Below are positions 7,439 to 15,148 of a stretch of 64,000 nt of DNA, piece by piece. Source of the stretch: CF-39 sp035651155 (GTDB lineage: Bacteria; Chloroflexota; Limnocylindria; P2-11E). Within the stretch, counting starts at the first letter, position 1. Each line of letters begins with the position of its first letter. Position numbers and translations under genes: made by a program. Where the stretch lies: assembly GCA_035651155.1 (NCBI GenBank), contig DASRGG010000036.1:105850-169849 (forward strand), read 5' to 3'. The notes under the pieces are model-generated. The model searched no databases. It was not told the DNA's origin and was given only the letters and a program-made list of their open reading frames with translations.

Positions 7439-9473
7439 GGAGGGGCCGCCCGCCCTCGAGGAGCGCGTCACCCGTGCGGGATCGCGCCCCGGTGATCGCG
7501 TCGTGCGGATCGTGCGGCCGTCGGCCGGCGAGTTCCGGCGCCGCGGCGGCCATTACGTCGCGACCACCGACGCGCTCTCGGCGCGCGGCCGGAGCGGACG
7601 GCTGTACGAGAACGTGCGGCGGATCCTCATCGGCGCACGGCTCACCTCCGAGCAGGAGGCGAGCGAGCGGCTCTCGAAGAAGACCGGTCTCGCGATCATG
7701 GCGTCCGACAACATCTCGTCGTCCGCGTACGCCACCGAGGAGGCGATGCGGGTCCTGGCGCTGGCCGGTGCGGGCGCGCTCGCGCTCACGATGCCCATCG
7801 CCATCGCCGTGTGCGTCGTGCTGGCGGTGGTCATCCTGTCGGAGTCGCGCGTCATCCGCGCGTATCCGAACGGCGGCGGCTCGTACGTGGTCGCGAAGGA
7901 CAACCACGGCGTCATCCCCGGTCTCATCGCCGCGTCGGCGCTCCTCATCGACTACGTCCTGACGGTCGCGGTCTCGAGCGCCGCCGGCGTCGCGGCGATC
8001 TCGTCGTTCATCCCGGCCGTCGCCGATCACCGCGTGCTCTGGGCGCTCGGGCTGATCGCGCTCCTCACCCTCGGCAATCTGCGCGGCATCCGCGAGGCCG
8101 GTGTCCTGTTCGCGGCACCGACCTACGTGTACGTCCTCTCGCTGGGGGCGCTCATCGCGTTCGGACTCTTCCGCGTCGCGTCCGGCGACGTTCCCGCTCC
8201 GGTGACGCCGCGCGACCCGTTCGAGCTCGGTGGGACGGAGGCGCTGACGGCGCTCGTCGTGCTTCGGGCGTTCGCCTCGGGGTCCGTCGGCCTCACCGGA
8301 AGCGAGGCGGTCGCGAACGGCGTGCCCAACTTCAAGCCGCCCGAGCCGCGCAACGCCGTCATCACGCTCGTGATCATGGGCACGCTCTTCGGCACGCTGT
8401 TCCTCGGGATCACGTACCTCGCCACGACGATCGGCATCGTGCCGGATCGCGGCGAGGTCGAGACCGTGAACAGCATGCTGACGCGCGCGATCGTCGGGGA
8501 CGGGACGCTCCTCTACTACGTCGTGCAGGTGGCCACCGCGGTCATCCTGTTGCTCGCGGCGAACACGGGCTTCACCGGTTTCCCGCGTCTTGCGTCCGTG
8601 CTGGCCGACGACCGTTTCATGCCGCGCCAGTTCGCCTTCCGCGGCGAGCGGCTCGCGTTCTCCTTCGGCATCATCGCGCTGGCGCTCATGTCCGCGCTCG
8701 TCCTCGCGGCGTTCGGCGGCAGCGTGACGAATCTCGTCCCGCTGTACACGATCGGCGTCTTCGTCGCGTTCACGCTCTCGCAGAGCGGCCTCGTCCGGCG
8801 CTGGCGGCGGCTGCGGAACTCCGGATGGCGGCTCTCGATGGCGATCAACTCGTTCGGCACGGTCGTCACGTTCGCCGTGCTCGTCGTCGTCGCGTACACG
8901 AAGTTCGTCTACGGCGCGTGGATGGTGCTCGTCGTGATGCCGATCCTCGTCGCGATCCTGTACGGCATCAACCGTCACTACACGGCCGTCGCGGACGCGC
9001 TGGCCCTGTCGACGCCCGGCGAGGCGCTGCCGATCATGCGGCCCCCGGTGGTCATCGTGCCGGTCGCGCGCCTCGACCGCTCCGCGCTCCAGGCGGTCGC
9101 GTTCGCGCGCTCGATCTCGCCGACCGTCAAGGCCGTCCATATCGCGACGACGACCGCGAGCGCCGAGGAGTTCCGCGACCGGTGGGCGCGCTGGACGCGC
9201 GACGTCCCGCTGGACGTCATCGAATCGCCGTACCGCTCGCTGCTGCAGCCGCTGCTCCGCTACATCGAGCGGATCGACGAGCGCGACGACCGCCCCATCA
9301 CCGTCGTGCTCGCCGAATTCGTCCCGCGGTACTGGTGGGAGTGGATCCTTCACAGCCAGACCGCGCTGCGCCTGAAGCTCGCGCTGCTCTTCCGTCCGAA
9401 CACGATCGTGATCGACGTGCCGTATCACTTCGCCGACACCGGGCACGCCAGCGGCGAGGGCATGAGCGAGTAG
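7419..9473 (+). CDS. KimA-like APC-superfamily potassium permease, copy 2
   Basis: This 684-residue paralogue follows copy 1 with the same plan: charged N-terminus, core of about 12 helices, C-terminal cytosolic domain. It shares MASDNISSSAYATEE, GGGSYVVA and SVGLTGSEAVANGVPNF. The two proteins are clearly homologous over their full length but differ in many loop and C-terminal positions, so the duplication is old. The start lies inside the end of copy 1, which implies one transcript and coupled translation. Whether the two form a heterodimer, as KimA is known to dimerise, or have different affinities cannot be seen here. Confidence 0.85.
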   Translation: MTDDRSKEGPPALEERVTRAGSRPGDRVVRIVRPSAGEFRRRGGHYVATTDALSARGRSGRLYENVRRILIGARLTSEQEASERLSKKTGLAIMASDNISSSAYATEEAMRVLALAGAGALALTMPIAIAVCVVLAVVILSESRVIRAYPNGGGSYVVAKDNHGVIPGLIAASALLIDYVLTVAVSSAAGVAAISSFIPAVADHRVLWALGLIALLTLGNLRGIREAGVLFAAPTYVYVLSLGALIAFGLFRVASGDVPAPVTPRDPFELGGTEALTALVVLRAFASGSVGLTGSEAVANGVPNFKPPEPRNAVITLVIMGTLFGTLFLGITYLATTIGIVPDRGEVETVNSMLTRAIVGDGTLLYYVVQVATAVILLLAANTGFTGFPRLASVLADDRFMPRQFAFRGERLAFSFGIIALALMSALVLAAFGGSVTNLVPLYTIGVFVAFTLSQSGLVRRWRRLRNSGWRLSMAINSFGTVVTFAVLVVVAYTKFVYGAWMVLVVMPILVAILYGINRHYTAVADALALSTPGEALPIMRPPVVIVPVARLDRSALQAVAFARSISPTVKAVHIATTTASAEEFRDRWARWTRDVPLDVIESPYRSLLQPLLRYIERIDERDDRPITVVLAEFVPRYWWEWILHSQTALRLKLALLFRPNTIVIDVPYHFADTGHASGEGMSE

Positions 9474-9519
9474 CGGGTTCGCGGCGAGCGCGAACGGGAA
9501 CAACTAAACTCGGCGGTCC

Positions 9520-9948
9520 ATGCAGCTGCGGCGCATCGTCGTCCCCGTCGCCGGTACGAGCGTCGATCCTGACGTGATCCGCGTCGCCACGACGCTCGCG
9601 AAGCCGACGAAGGCCCAGATCGTCGCCATCCACGTGATCGAGGTGCGCTGGAATCTTCCGCTCGACGCCGTCCTCGAGGCGGACACCGAGCGCGGCGAGA
9701 TCCTCCTCGACGACGCCGCGAAGGTCGCCGAGCAGGCTGGCACCGCGATCGAGACGGAGCTGCTGCAGGCGCGTGAGGCCGCCGCCGCGATCGTCGACAC
9801 CGCGCGCGAGCGCAGGGCCGACCTGATCGTCCTGGGGATGCCGTACCGGAAGCGCCTCGGACGCGTGTACGTCGGTCGCACGGTCCAGCAGGTCTATGTG
9901 ACGGCACCGTGCGCGGTACTCGCGTATCGTCAGGAGGAGGTCCGGTGA
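9520..9948 (+). CDS. UspA-like universal stress protein
   Basis: A 142-residue single Usp domain: RRIVVPVAGT at the N-terminus, an IVAIHVIEVRW strand, ARERRADLIVLGMPYR, and a C-terminal CAVLAYR. The nucleotide-binding glycine motif (G-2x-G-9x-G-S/T) is imperfect, with MPYRKRLGRVYVGRT in its place, so ATP binding is uncertain. It sits between potassium permeases and RCK proteins; stand-alone Usp proteins are often encoded next to ion transporters, which suggests a regulatory role in K+ transport. Its stop overlaps the next start by 3 nt. TAAACT ends 9 nt upstream of the ATG, and there is no clear ribosome site. Confidence 0.82.
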   Translation: MQLRRIVVPVAGTSVDPDVIRVATTLAKPTKAQIVAIHVIEVRWNLPLDAVLEADTERGEILLDDAAKVAEQAGTAIETELLQAREAAAAIVDTARERRADLIVLGMPYRKRLGRVYVGRTVQQVYVTAPCAVLAYRQEEVR

Positions 9949-10412
9949 AGATCGTCATCGTCGGCTGCGGCCGTGTGGGCGCGTTCCTTGCGGGGCTGCT
10001 CGACGCTGGCGGCCATGACGTCACCATCGTCGACCTCGAACGAGCGGCCTTCCGGCACCTGCCGTCCGATTTCCGCGGGACGACGCTCCTCGGGAACGGC
10101 ACGGACCTCGAGGTGCTGCGGCAGGCCGGGATCGACAAGGCCGACGCGCTGCTCACGCTCACGCAGGGCGACAACCGCAACCTCATGTCCGCCCAGGTCG
10201 CGAAGGAGATCTTCGGCGTGAAGCACGTCATCGCCAAGGTGAACGATCCGATCCGCGCGAACACCTATCGCGAGCACGGCATCGGCACGTTCTCGCGCAC
10301 GACGATCCTCGGCACGCTCCTGGAAGCGATGCTCATGAGCGATCCCGAGGTCGGGAAGACCCTGATGGAGCGGGCGCGCGCGCACGAGGCGCGCCTCGCC
10401 GAGCAGGTCTAG
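9945..10412 (+). CDS. TrkA-N (RCK) NAD-binding protein, single domain
   Basis: The 155-residue protein begins at a GTG preceded by AGGAGGAG. It is an RCK N domain: VKIVIVGCGRVGAFLA gives the Rossmann G-x-G-x-x-G loop, IVDLE ends strand 2 with an acidic residue for the ribose, and GNGTDLEVLRQAG with DALLTLTQGDNRN follow. The C-terminal TrkA-C domain is missing; after the Rossmann fold there is only a 20-residue helical tail. RCK proteins gate Trk/Ktr potassium channels upon NAD(H) or nucleotide binding. No TrkH or KtrB pore is encoded here. The next gene starts directly after its stop. Confidence 0.88.
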   Translation: MKIVIVGCGRVGAFLAGLLDAGGHDVTIVDLERAAFRHLPSDFRGTTLLGNGTDLEVLRQAGIDKADALLTLTQGDNRNLMSAQVAKEIFGVKHVIAKVNDPIRANTYREHGIGTFSRTTILGTLLEAMLMSDPEVGKTLMERARAHEARLAEQV

Positions 10413-11075
10413 ATGTACTTCGTGATCGCCGGGGGCGGCGAGGTCGGCTTCCACCTCGCCAAGGCGCTGCTCGAGGCGGGCCACGAGATCATGCTCATCG
10501 AGAGCGATCGGCGCCGCGCCACGTTCATCCAGGAGCAGCTCGGCTCGGTCGTGCTCAACGCGCCTGCGGACGAGGGCCGCTACCAGCTCGAGGCGGGCTG
10601 CCAGCGCGCCGACGCGGTGATCGCCGTCACGGGCGAGGATCCCGCGAACCTCGTTATCTGCCAGCTCGCGAAGTGGAAGTGCCGCGTGCCGCGGGTCATC
10701 GCGCGGGTGAACGATCCGAAGAACGAGATCGTGTTCAAGACGCTCGGGATCGACGAGACGATCAGCTCGACGCGCGTGCTCATGAACGTCATCGAGCAGG
10801 AGCTGCCGAGCGCGGGCGGCGGATTCCTGCCGCTCATGCCGCTCACGGGCTCGCATCTCGAGCTCATCGAGGCCGAGATCGGCCCGAACACGCCGGGCGC
10901 GGGGAAGAGCATCGGATCGCTCGGGCTGCCCCGGGGTACGGCCATCGGCGGCATCGTCCGCCGGGGGAGCGTCCTGCACGCCGACGAGGACGTCCGCCTC
11001 GAGGTCGGCGACCGGCTCGTGATCCTCGCGCCGACGAAGGACGAGTCCGAGGTACGGAAGGCGCTCGCCGGCTAG
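10413..11075 (+). CDS. TrkA-like RCK protein with N and C domains
   Basis: A 220-residue protein with RCK N (residues 1-130; MYFVIAGGGEVGFHLA, then MLIESD and GEDPANLVICQLAK) and RCK C (about 140-220; HLELIEAEIGPNTPGAGKSI, ending VGDRLVILAP). The ATG follows the previous stop with no gap, so both RCK proteins are probably made together and may assemble into one ring. TrkA-C domains are known c-di-AMP and ligand sensors in several phyla. Its likely targets here are the KimA-like permeases or an unlinked Trk pore; this is inference. Confidence 0.9.
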   Translation: MYFVIAGGGEVGFHLAKALLEAGHEIMLIESDRRRATFIQEQLGSVVLNAPADEGRYQLEAGCQRADAVIAVTGEDPANLVICQLAKWKCRVPRVIARVNDPKNEIVFKTLGIDETISSTRVLMNVIEQELPSAGGGFLPLMPLTGSHLELIEAEIGPNTPGAGKSIGSLGLPRGTAIGGIVRRGSVLHADEDVRLEVGDRLVILAPTKDESEVRKALAG

Positions 11076-11078
11076 ACG

Positions 11079-12101
11079 CTAGAGCGAGCGGACCTCCGCC
11101 CGCATGAAGCGGATGTAGGCCGCGGCGAAGCAGAACGCGGTGAGCGCGAGCAGCGAGACGACCTGCGGCCAGATCAGCAGCAAGCTCTGACCGAGCGCCA
11201 GCGGGTTCGGGATCATGCCGATGGTCTGCTGCGGCAGGATCAGGCCGAGCGTCCGCACGCGCGGAAGGAGGAGCGCGAGCGTGGACTCGGCGAAGAGCGT
11301 GTTCGGCGAGAGGCGTGCGAGCGTGAGGCGGAGGTTCTGCAGCCCGACGTACGCGTCGACGTCGGCGATCGCGCCCGCCGCGATGACCGCGTTGGCGAGC
11401 GTGTCCACGATCATCCCGAGGAAGAACGTCGCGAAGAGCCACGTCGCGATCCCGGCGAGAGCGGCGGTGGCCGGCTGACGCATGTACACGGAGAACGCCA
11501 TGCTGATCGCGACCCAGAAGCCGACGAACAGCGCGGCGACGGCGAGGAACGCGACGAGGCGCGCGACCTCCTCGCCGGTCGGGACGATGCCGAGGCGGTA
11601 GATGCCGATCGCACCGACGAGCACGGTGATGCTCACGAGCATGACGACGACGGTCGTGAGGCGCGCGAGGAACTTCCCGTTGATGACCGAGTCGCGGTAG
11701 ATCGGCTGCGCCAGGAGCCGGGCGAGGGTGCCGCGCTCCTGCTCGCTGTTGATCGCGTCGAACCCGAGGGCGATGCCGACCAGCGGCGCGAGGAACGACA
11801 GGAACTGGTAGAAGGGCGGCAGCGGGTCCTGCGCGACCGTGAAGAGCAGCAGGAAGGTGTGCGCGGGCGCGTCGGCGCTCGCCTGTTCGAGCGCGTCGCG
11901 GATGGCGTTCGCCGCGACGTACACGGACGACAGCGCCGCGAAGAGGATGAGCACGAAGAGGATCGCGAAGCGCCGGCTGCCGAGCTGGTCCGCGAGCTCC
12001 TTGCGGTACACCGCGGACAGGCCGGGGGCCACGACGAGGTCGCGCAGCGCGAGCGAGCGGCGTGCGAGCCGCGCACGCCGGCGCGCGAGGGCCTCGGCCA
12101 T
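11079..12101 (-). CDS. ABC transporter permease (NosY/GldF-like ABC-2 type)
   Basis: The 340-residue integral membrane protein has six or so predicted helices and the ABC-2 signature region FDAINSEQERGTLARLLAQP, which resembles NosY/GldF permeases. Its ATG overlaps the ATPase stop (ATGA), so the two are translationally coupled. A NEW3-domain exported protein lies upstream in the same run. Such three-gene sets occur in cell-surface or efflux exporters; the substrate is not evident. It converges with the trkA gene with 3 nt between stops. Confidence 0.87.
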   Translation of the reverse strand: MAEALARRRARLARRSLALRDLVVAPGLSAVYRKELADQLGSRRFAILFVLILFAALSSVYVAANAIRDALEQASADAPAHTFLLLFTVAQDPLPPFYQFLSFLAPLVGIALGFDAINSEQERGTLARLLAQPIYRDSVINGKFLARLTTVVVMLVSITVLVGAIGIYRLGIVPTGEEVARLVAFLAVAALFVGFWVAISMAFSVYMRQPATAALAGIATWLFATFFLGMIVDTLANAVIAAGAIADVDAYVGLQNLRLTLARLSPNTLFAESTLALLLPRVRTLGLILPQQTIGMIPNPLALGQSLLLIWPQVVSLLALTAFCFAAAYIRFMRAEVRSL

Positions 12102-13090
12102 CAGCCGGACCGCTCGAAGTAGCGCAGGTAGATCTCCTCGAGCCCGAAGTCGCGCAGCCGCAGGTGCGTGAGCGGCCACCCGCGATCGACGACCAGGCGT
12201 GCCAGCGCGGGCCGTACGTCGCCGCGGGCGCGGACGAGCCACAGTCCATCCCGCCGCTCGACGCCGAGCACGCCGCCCTGGCCGGCGATCGCCTGGGCCA
12301 CGTCTAGCCCGTCGGACGTGCCGAGCTCGACGACGGTGACGCCGCCCGCGAGCTGCTCCGCGAGGTCGGCGATGGGCCCGCACGCGAGCAGCCTGCCCTC
12401 CGCGACGATGCCGACGCGGTCGCAGATGCGCTGGACCTGGATGAGCTGGTGCGACGAGAGCAGCACCGTGATGCGCTCCTCCCGAGCGGCGCGGAGGACG
12501 AGGTCGAGCAGCTGGTTCACCGCCTCGGGATCCAGCCCCAGCGTGGGCTCGTCGAGCACGATGAGCCGCGGCCGTTTCACCAGCACGTCGGCGATCCCCA
12601 GACGCTGGCGCATCCCGTGGGAGAACTCGCGCACCCGGCGATCGGCGGCGGCGGCGAGGCCGACGCGCTCGAGCGCGCTCGCGACGCGCGACCGCGCCTC
12701 GGCGCCGCGGATGCCGTTCAGGTCGGCGGTGTACAGGAGGTTGCCACGCGCCGACAGCTCGTCGTACAGCGCGACGTGCTCGGGAAGATAGCCGACGCGG
12801 CGCTTGACCTCGAGCGGCTCACGCACCGGGTCGAAGCCGAGCACGCGGATGTCGCCCGCGGTCGGCTCGGACAGGCCCATGAGCATGAGGATCGTCGTCG
12901 TCTTGCCGGCGCCGTTGGGCCCGAGGAGGCCGAAGACCTCGCCCTCCGTGATGCGCAGGTCGAGCCCGTCGACGGCGGTCTGCTCGCCGTAGCGCTTGCG
13001 GAGGCCGTGGGTCTCGACCACGGCCGGGCCGGCCGGCGCCGGCGCCGCGGCTGGAGGCAGGACCGGGGCGCGCGGCTCGGCGGCGCTCAT
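12101..13090 (-). CDS. ABC transporter ATP-binding protein
   Basis: A 329-residue ATPase with Walker A GPNGAGKTTT, Q-loop region VGYLPEHVALY, signature FSHGMRQRLGIA, Walker B LIVLDEPTLGLDP and an H-loop LLSSHQL. After the nucleotide-binding domain it has a C-terminal extension of about 90 residues of the kind found in NosF/CcmA-like exporters. The N-terminal 20 residues are Ala/Pro-rich and may be untranslated if a later start is used. It works with the overlapping permease and probably with the NEW3-domain protein 10 nt upstream. Confidence 0.92.
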   Translation of the reverse strand: MSAAEPRAPVLPPAAAPAPAGPAVVETHGLRKRYGEQTAVDGLDLRITEGEVFGLLGPNGAGKTTTILMLMGLSEPTAGDIRVLGFDPVREPLEVKRRVGYLPEHVALYDELSARGNLLYTADLNGIRGAEARSRVASALERVGLAAAADRRVREFSHGMRQRLGIADVLVKRPRLIVLDEPTLGLDPEAVNQLLDLVLRAAREERITVLLSSHQLIQVQRICDRVGIVAEGRLLACGPIADLAEQLAGGVTVVELGTSDGLDVAQAIAGQGGVLGVERRDGLWLVRARGDVRPALARLVVDRGWPLTHLRLRDFGLEEIYLRYFERSG

Positions 13091-13100
13091 GCGCTCACCG

Positions 13101-14267
13101 CTAGCGGCGCGCGTAGCGCGTGAAGACCGCGCCGAGCCCGCCGAGCACCGCGAGGATCGCGACCACGCCGACCAGACCCCACGCGGTCGGCGTCTCGACG
13201 GTGACGCGGATGTCCTGGCTCGCCGACGTCCCGGACGCGCTCGCGGTGAGCGAGACCATGTAGTCGCCGGCGAGGGCGCGCGGACCCGGATGGATGACCG
13301 CGGTGACGTCCTGCTGCTGATCCGGCGCGAGCGTGTCCACCGTCTCCGGCTGGAACGTGACCGTCCACCCGTCCGGCGGGCTCGACGAGAAGCGGATGCT
13401 CTCGAGCGGCGCGCCGCCGGTGTTCTTCAGGACGAACGACAGCTTCGAGTCCTGGTCGACGGTCGCCCTGGTGTTCAACCGCCCGTCGGCGCTAGTGAAC
13501 GCGATGGCGCTCTTGCCGACGATGGTGATCTCGAGCGGCACCTCAGCCTTGTCGGTGCCCGCGGTCGCCACGATGGTCACGGCGTACCTGCCGGCGCCGA
13601 CCTTCGACGGCGTCGCGACGCTCACGTCGACGGCCTGCTTCTCGCCGGCCCTCACCCGGAAGCTCGACACCTGCTTCGTGTCGTACTGGGGCTTGAAGGT
13701 CACCTCCCACGCGCTCGGCGCCGACGCCGAGACACCGACGTCACGATCCATGCCCGCCTTGTTGGTGAGGTCGAACGTGAAGCTGAAGGTGCTCCCGGCC
13801 TGGCCACGCACGTTCGGGAACTGGGTGCTGAGCGCGAGGCCGCTCGAAACGGCGTCGCGCAGCGTCACCGCGAGCCGCAGCTCGGAGGCGGTGACGCCGT
13901 CGACGACGGCGCGCACGACGAACGCGTAGCCGCCGGGCTTGGCGGTCTCCGGCGGCGTCGCCGAGAACTGGACGGACTGCGACTTCCCGGGCCCGAGCAT
14001 GACGCTGCGGATGGAGAACCCGCGGTCGCGCAGGTCGGGGTTCCAGTCCGCGGGGCCCTCCGCGATGCCGAGCGCGATCTCCCGGAAGACGCTCGACTGG
14101 TTCGACACGTCGACGGGGAAGGTGATCTCCTTGCCCCTGTCGGTCACGATGGATGGGTAGGTCGTCGAGAGCACGATCCCCGCCGACGCCGAGGCGGGCG
14201 CCGTCGCGAGCAGGGCGCCGAGCGCCGCGACGGCGAGCATGATCAGTGCGCGCCGCACTGAGGACAC
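13101..14267 (-). CDS. NEW3-domain exported protein with C-terminal anchor
   Basis: This 388-residue protein has a signal peptide (about residues 1-28, ending SASAG), three or four beta-sandwich repeats (about 30-355) and one membrane helix (WGLVGVVAILAVLGG) followed by RYARR. The repeats carry NEW3 marks such as LGPGKSQSVQFSATPP and LAPDQQQDVTAVIHPGPRALAGDY. NEW3 domains are Ig-like and often accompany ABC permeases as outward-facing partners. The GTG start has a GAGGAGG ribosome site 3 nt upstream. It heads the ABC gene run, with an unusually long structured leader. Confidence 0.8.
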   Translation of the reverse strand: MSSVRRALIMLAVAALGALLATAPASASAGIVLSTTYPSIVTDRGKEITFPVDVSNQSSVFREIALGIAEGPADWNPDLRDRGFSIRSVMLGPGKSQSVQFSATPPETAKPGGYAFVVRAVVDGVTASELRLAVTLRDAVSSGLALSTQFPNVRGQAGSTFSFTFDLTNKAGMDRDVGVSASAPSAWEVTFKPQYDTKQVSSFRVRAGEKQAVDVSVATPSKVGAGRYAVTIVATAGTDKAEVPLEITIVGKSAIAFTSADGRLNTRATVDQDSKLSFVLKNTGGAPLESIRFSSSPPDGWTVTFQPETVDTLAPDQQQDVTAVIHPGPRALAGDYMVSLTASASGTSASQDIRVTVETPTAWGLVGVVAILAVLGGLGAVFTRYARR

Positions 14268-14455
14268 CTCCTCGTCGATGTGAGGGCCGCGCCGAAAGGC
14301 GGGCCCATCTGCCTGTACCCGCGTCCCCCGCGACCGGGTTCAGCACACCACGGTCGTCCGGCCATCGGGCGGCAGGCCAGGCGAACGCCTTGTCGCCCGC
14401 TAGGTTATCGCGTCAGCGACGTGTCACGGGGAGCGGACGCGACGCCGACGCCGGC
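14268..14455 (-). promoter_or_regulatory. Structured 5' leader of the NEW3 gene, candidate cis-regulatory RNA
   Basis: This 188-nt gap holds no convincing coding frame. Read on the minus strand it forms a strong GC hairpin at 14284-14306 (GGGCC-CGCC stem, UUUC loop, one bulged C) shortly before the ribosome site, preceded by GCGGGGGACGCGGG-like words that recall parts of c-di-AMP or c-di-GMP riboswitches. The rest of either consensus is missing, so no riboswitch class is assigned. Confidence 0.3.
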
Positions 14456-15148
14456 TCAATCTTCAGCGAGGAGCCGGTAGCCGACCCCCGGCTCCGTCTG
14501 GAGATAGCGCGGGCGCTGGGGGTCGATCTCGAGCTTCTTACGGAGTCGTGCGACGTAGACGTGCAGGTAGTGATCCTCGTCTCCGTACCGCGGTCCCCAG
14601 ACTTCGCGAAGCAGCATCGCGTCGGTAACGACCCGATCCGCGTTGCGGGCCAGGGTCAGGAGCAGCGTGTACTCGGTGGGTGTGAGGTGGATCTCCTCGC
14701 CGTCGACCCGCACGCGCCGATGCTCCACGTCGATCTCCAGACCTCCGGTCCGGAAGACGGGCTCGCTCCCGGGGAGGCGGTTGCTGTGCCGCAGCGCGAC
14801 GCGGATCCGCGCGTACAGCTCGTCGAGACCGAACGGCTTGGTGAGGTAGTCGTCGGCCCCGAGGTCGAGCGCGCGCACCTTGTCATGTTCGGCCCCTCGT
14901 GCCGACAACACGATGATCGGCGTGGCCGACCGTTCACGGATCGCGCGAATGAGCTCGAGCCCGTCACCGTCGGGCAGGCCAAGGTCGAGGAGGATGAGGT
15001 CGGGCCGCGTGTCCGCGTGCTCGAGCGCTTCGCGTGCTGACGCAGCCGCATCTACGCGATAGCCGTGACGGCCGAGGTTCGTTCGGACGGTCCGGAGGAT
15101 CGCGGGCTCGTCGTCGACGACGAGGATGCGCGTGCCGGAGACGCTCAC
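14456..15148 (-). CDS. KdpE-like OmpR-family response regulator
   Basis: The 230-residue product has a receiver domain (VVDDEP acidic pocket, phospho-acceptor Asp near residue 53 in LLDLGLPDGDG, Thr/Ser in VLSARG, Lys in LTKPF) and a winged-helix OmpR-type DNA-binding domain with VWGPRYGDEDHYLHVYVARLRKKLE, a close match to KdpE. Its start overlaps the kinase gene stop by 4 nt. KdpE activates the high-affinity K+ pump operon kdpFABC in known bacteria; kdpFABC is not in the window, but the KimA-TrkA module is 3.4 kb away. Target genes are therefore open. Confidence 0.9.
   Translation of the reverse strand: MSVSGTRILVVDDEPAILRTVRTNLGRHGYRVDAAASAREALEHADTRPDLILLDLGLPDGDGLELIRAIRERSATPIIVLSARGAEHDKVRALDLGADDYLTKPFGLDELYARIRVALRHSNRLPGSEPVFRTGGLEIDVEHRRVRVDGEEIHLTPTEYTLLLTLARNADRVVTDAMLLREVWGPRYGDEDHYLHVYVARLRKKLEIDPQRPRYLQTEPGVGYRLLAED

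Noticed and set aside
5375..9473. Tandem KimA-like genes as a recent duplication or assembly repeat
   Set aside because: Nucleotide and protein sequences differ throughout; this is an old duplication.
5342..9503. Very long open frames antisense to both KimA-like genes
   Set aside because: They are rich in Arg, Asp and Glu with no domain, a product of GC-rich codon positions on the opposite strand.
14268..14455. GEMM c-di-GMP riboswitch on the minus strand
   Set aside because: Some words agree (AACC, GGACGC, GGCC) but the tetraloop/receptor and the 3' GGUUACC part are missing; kept only as an unassigned structured leader.
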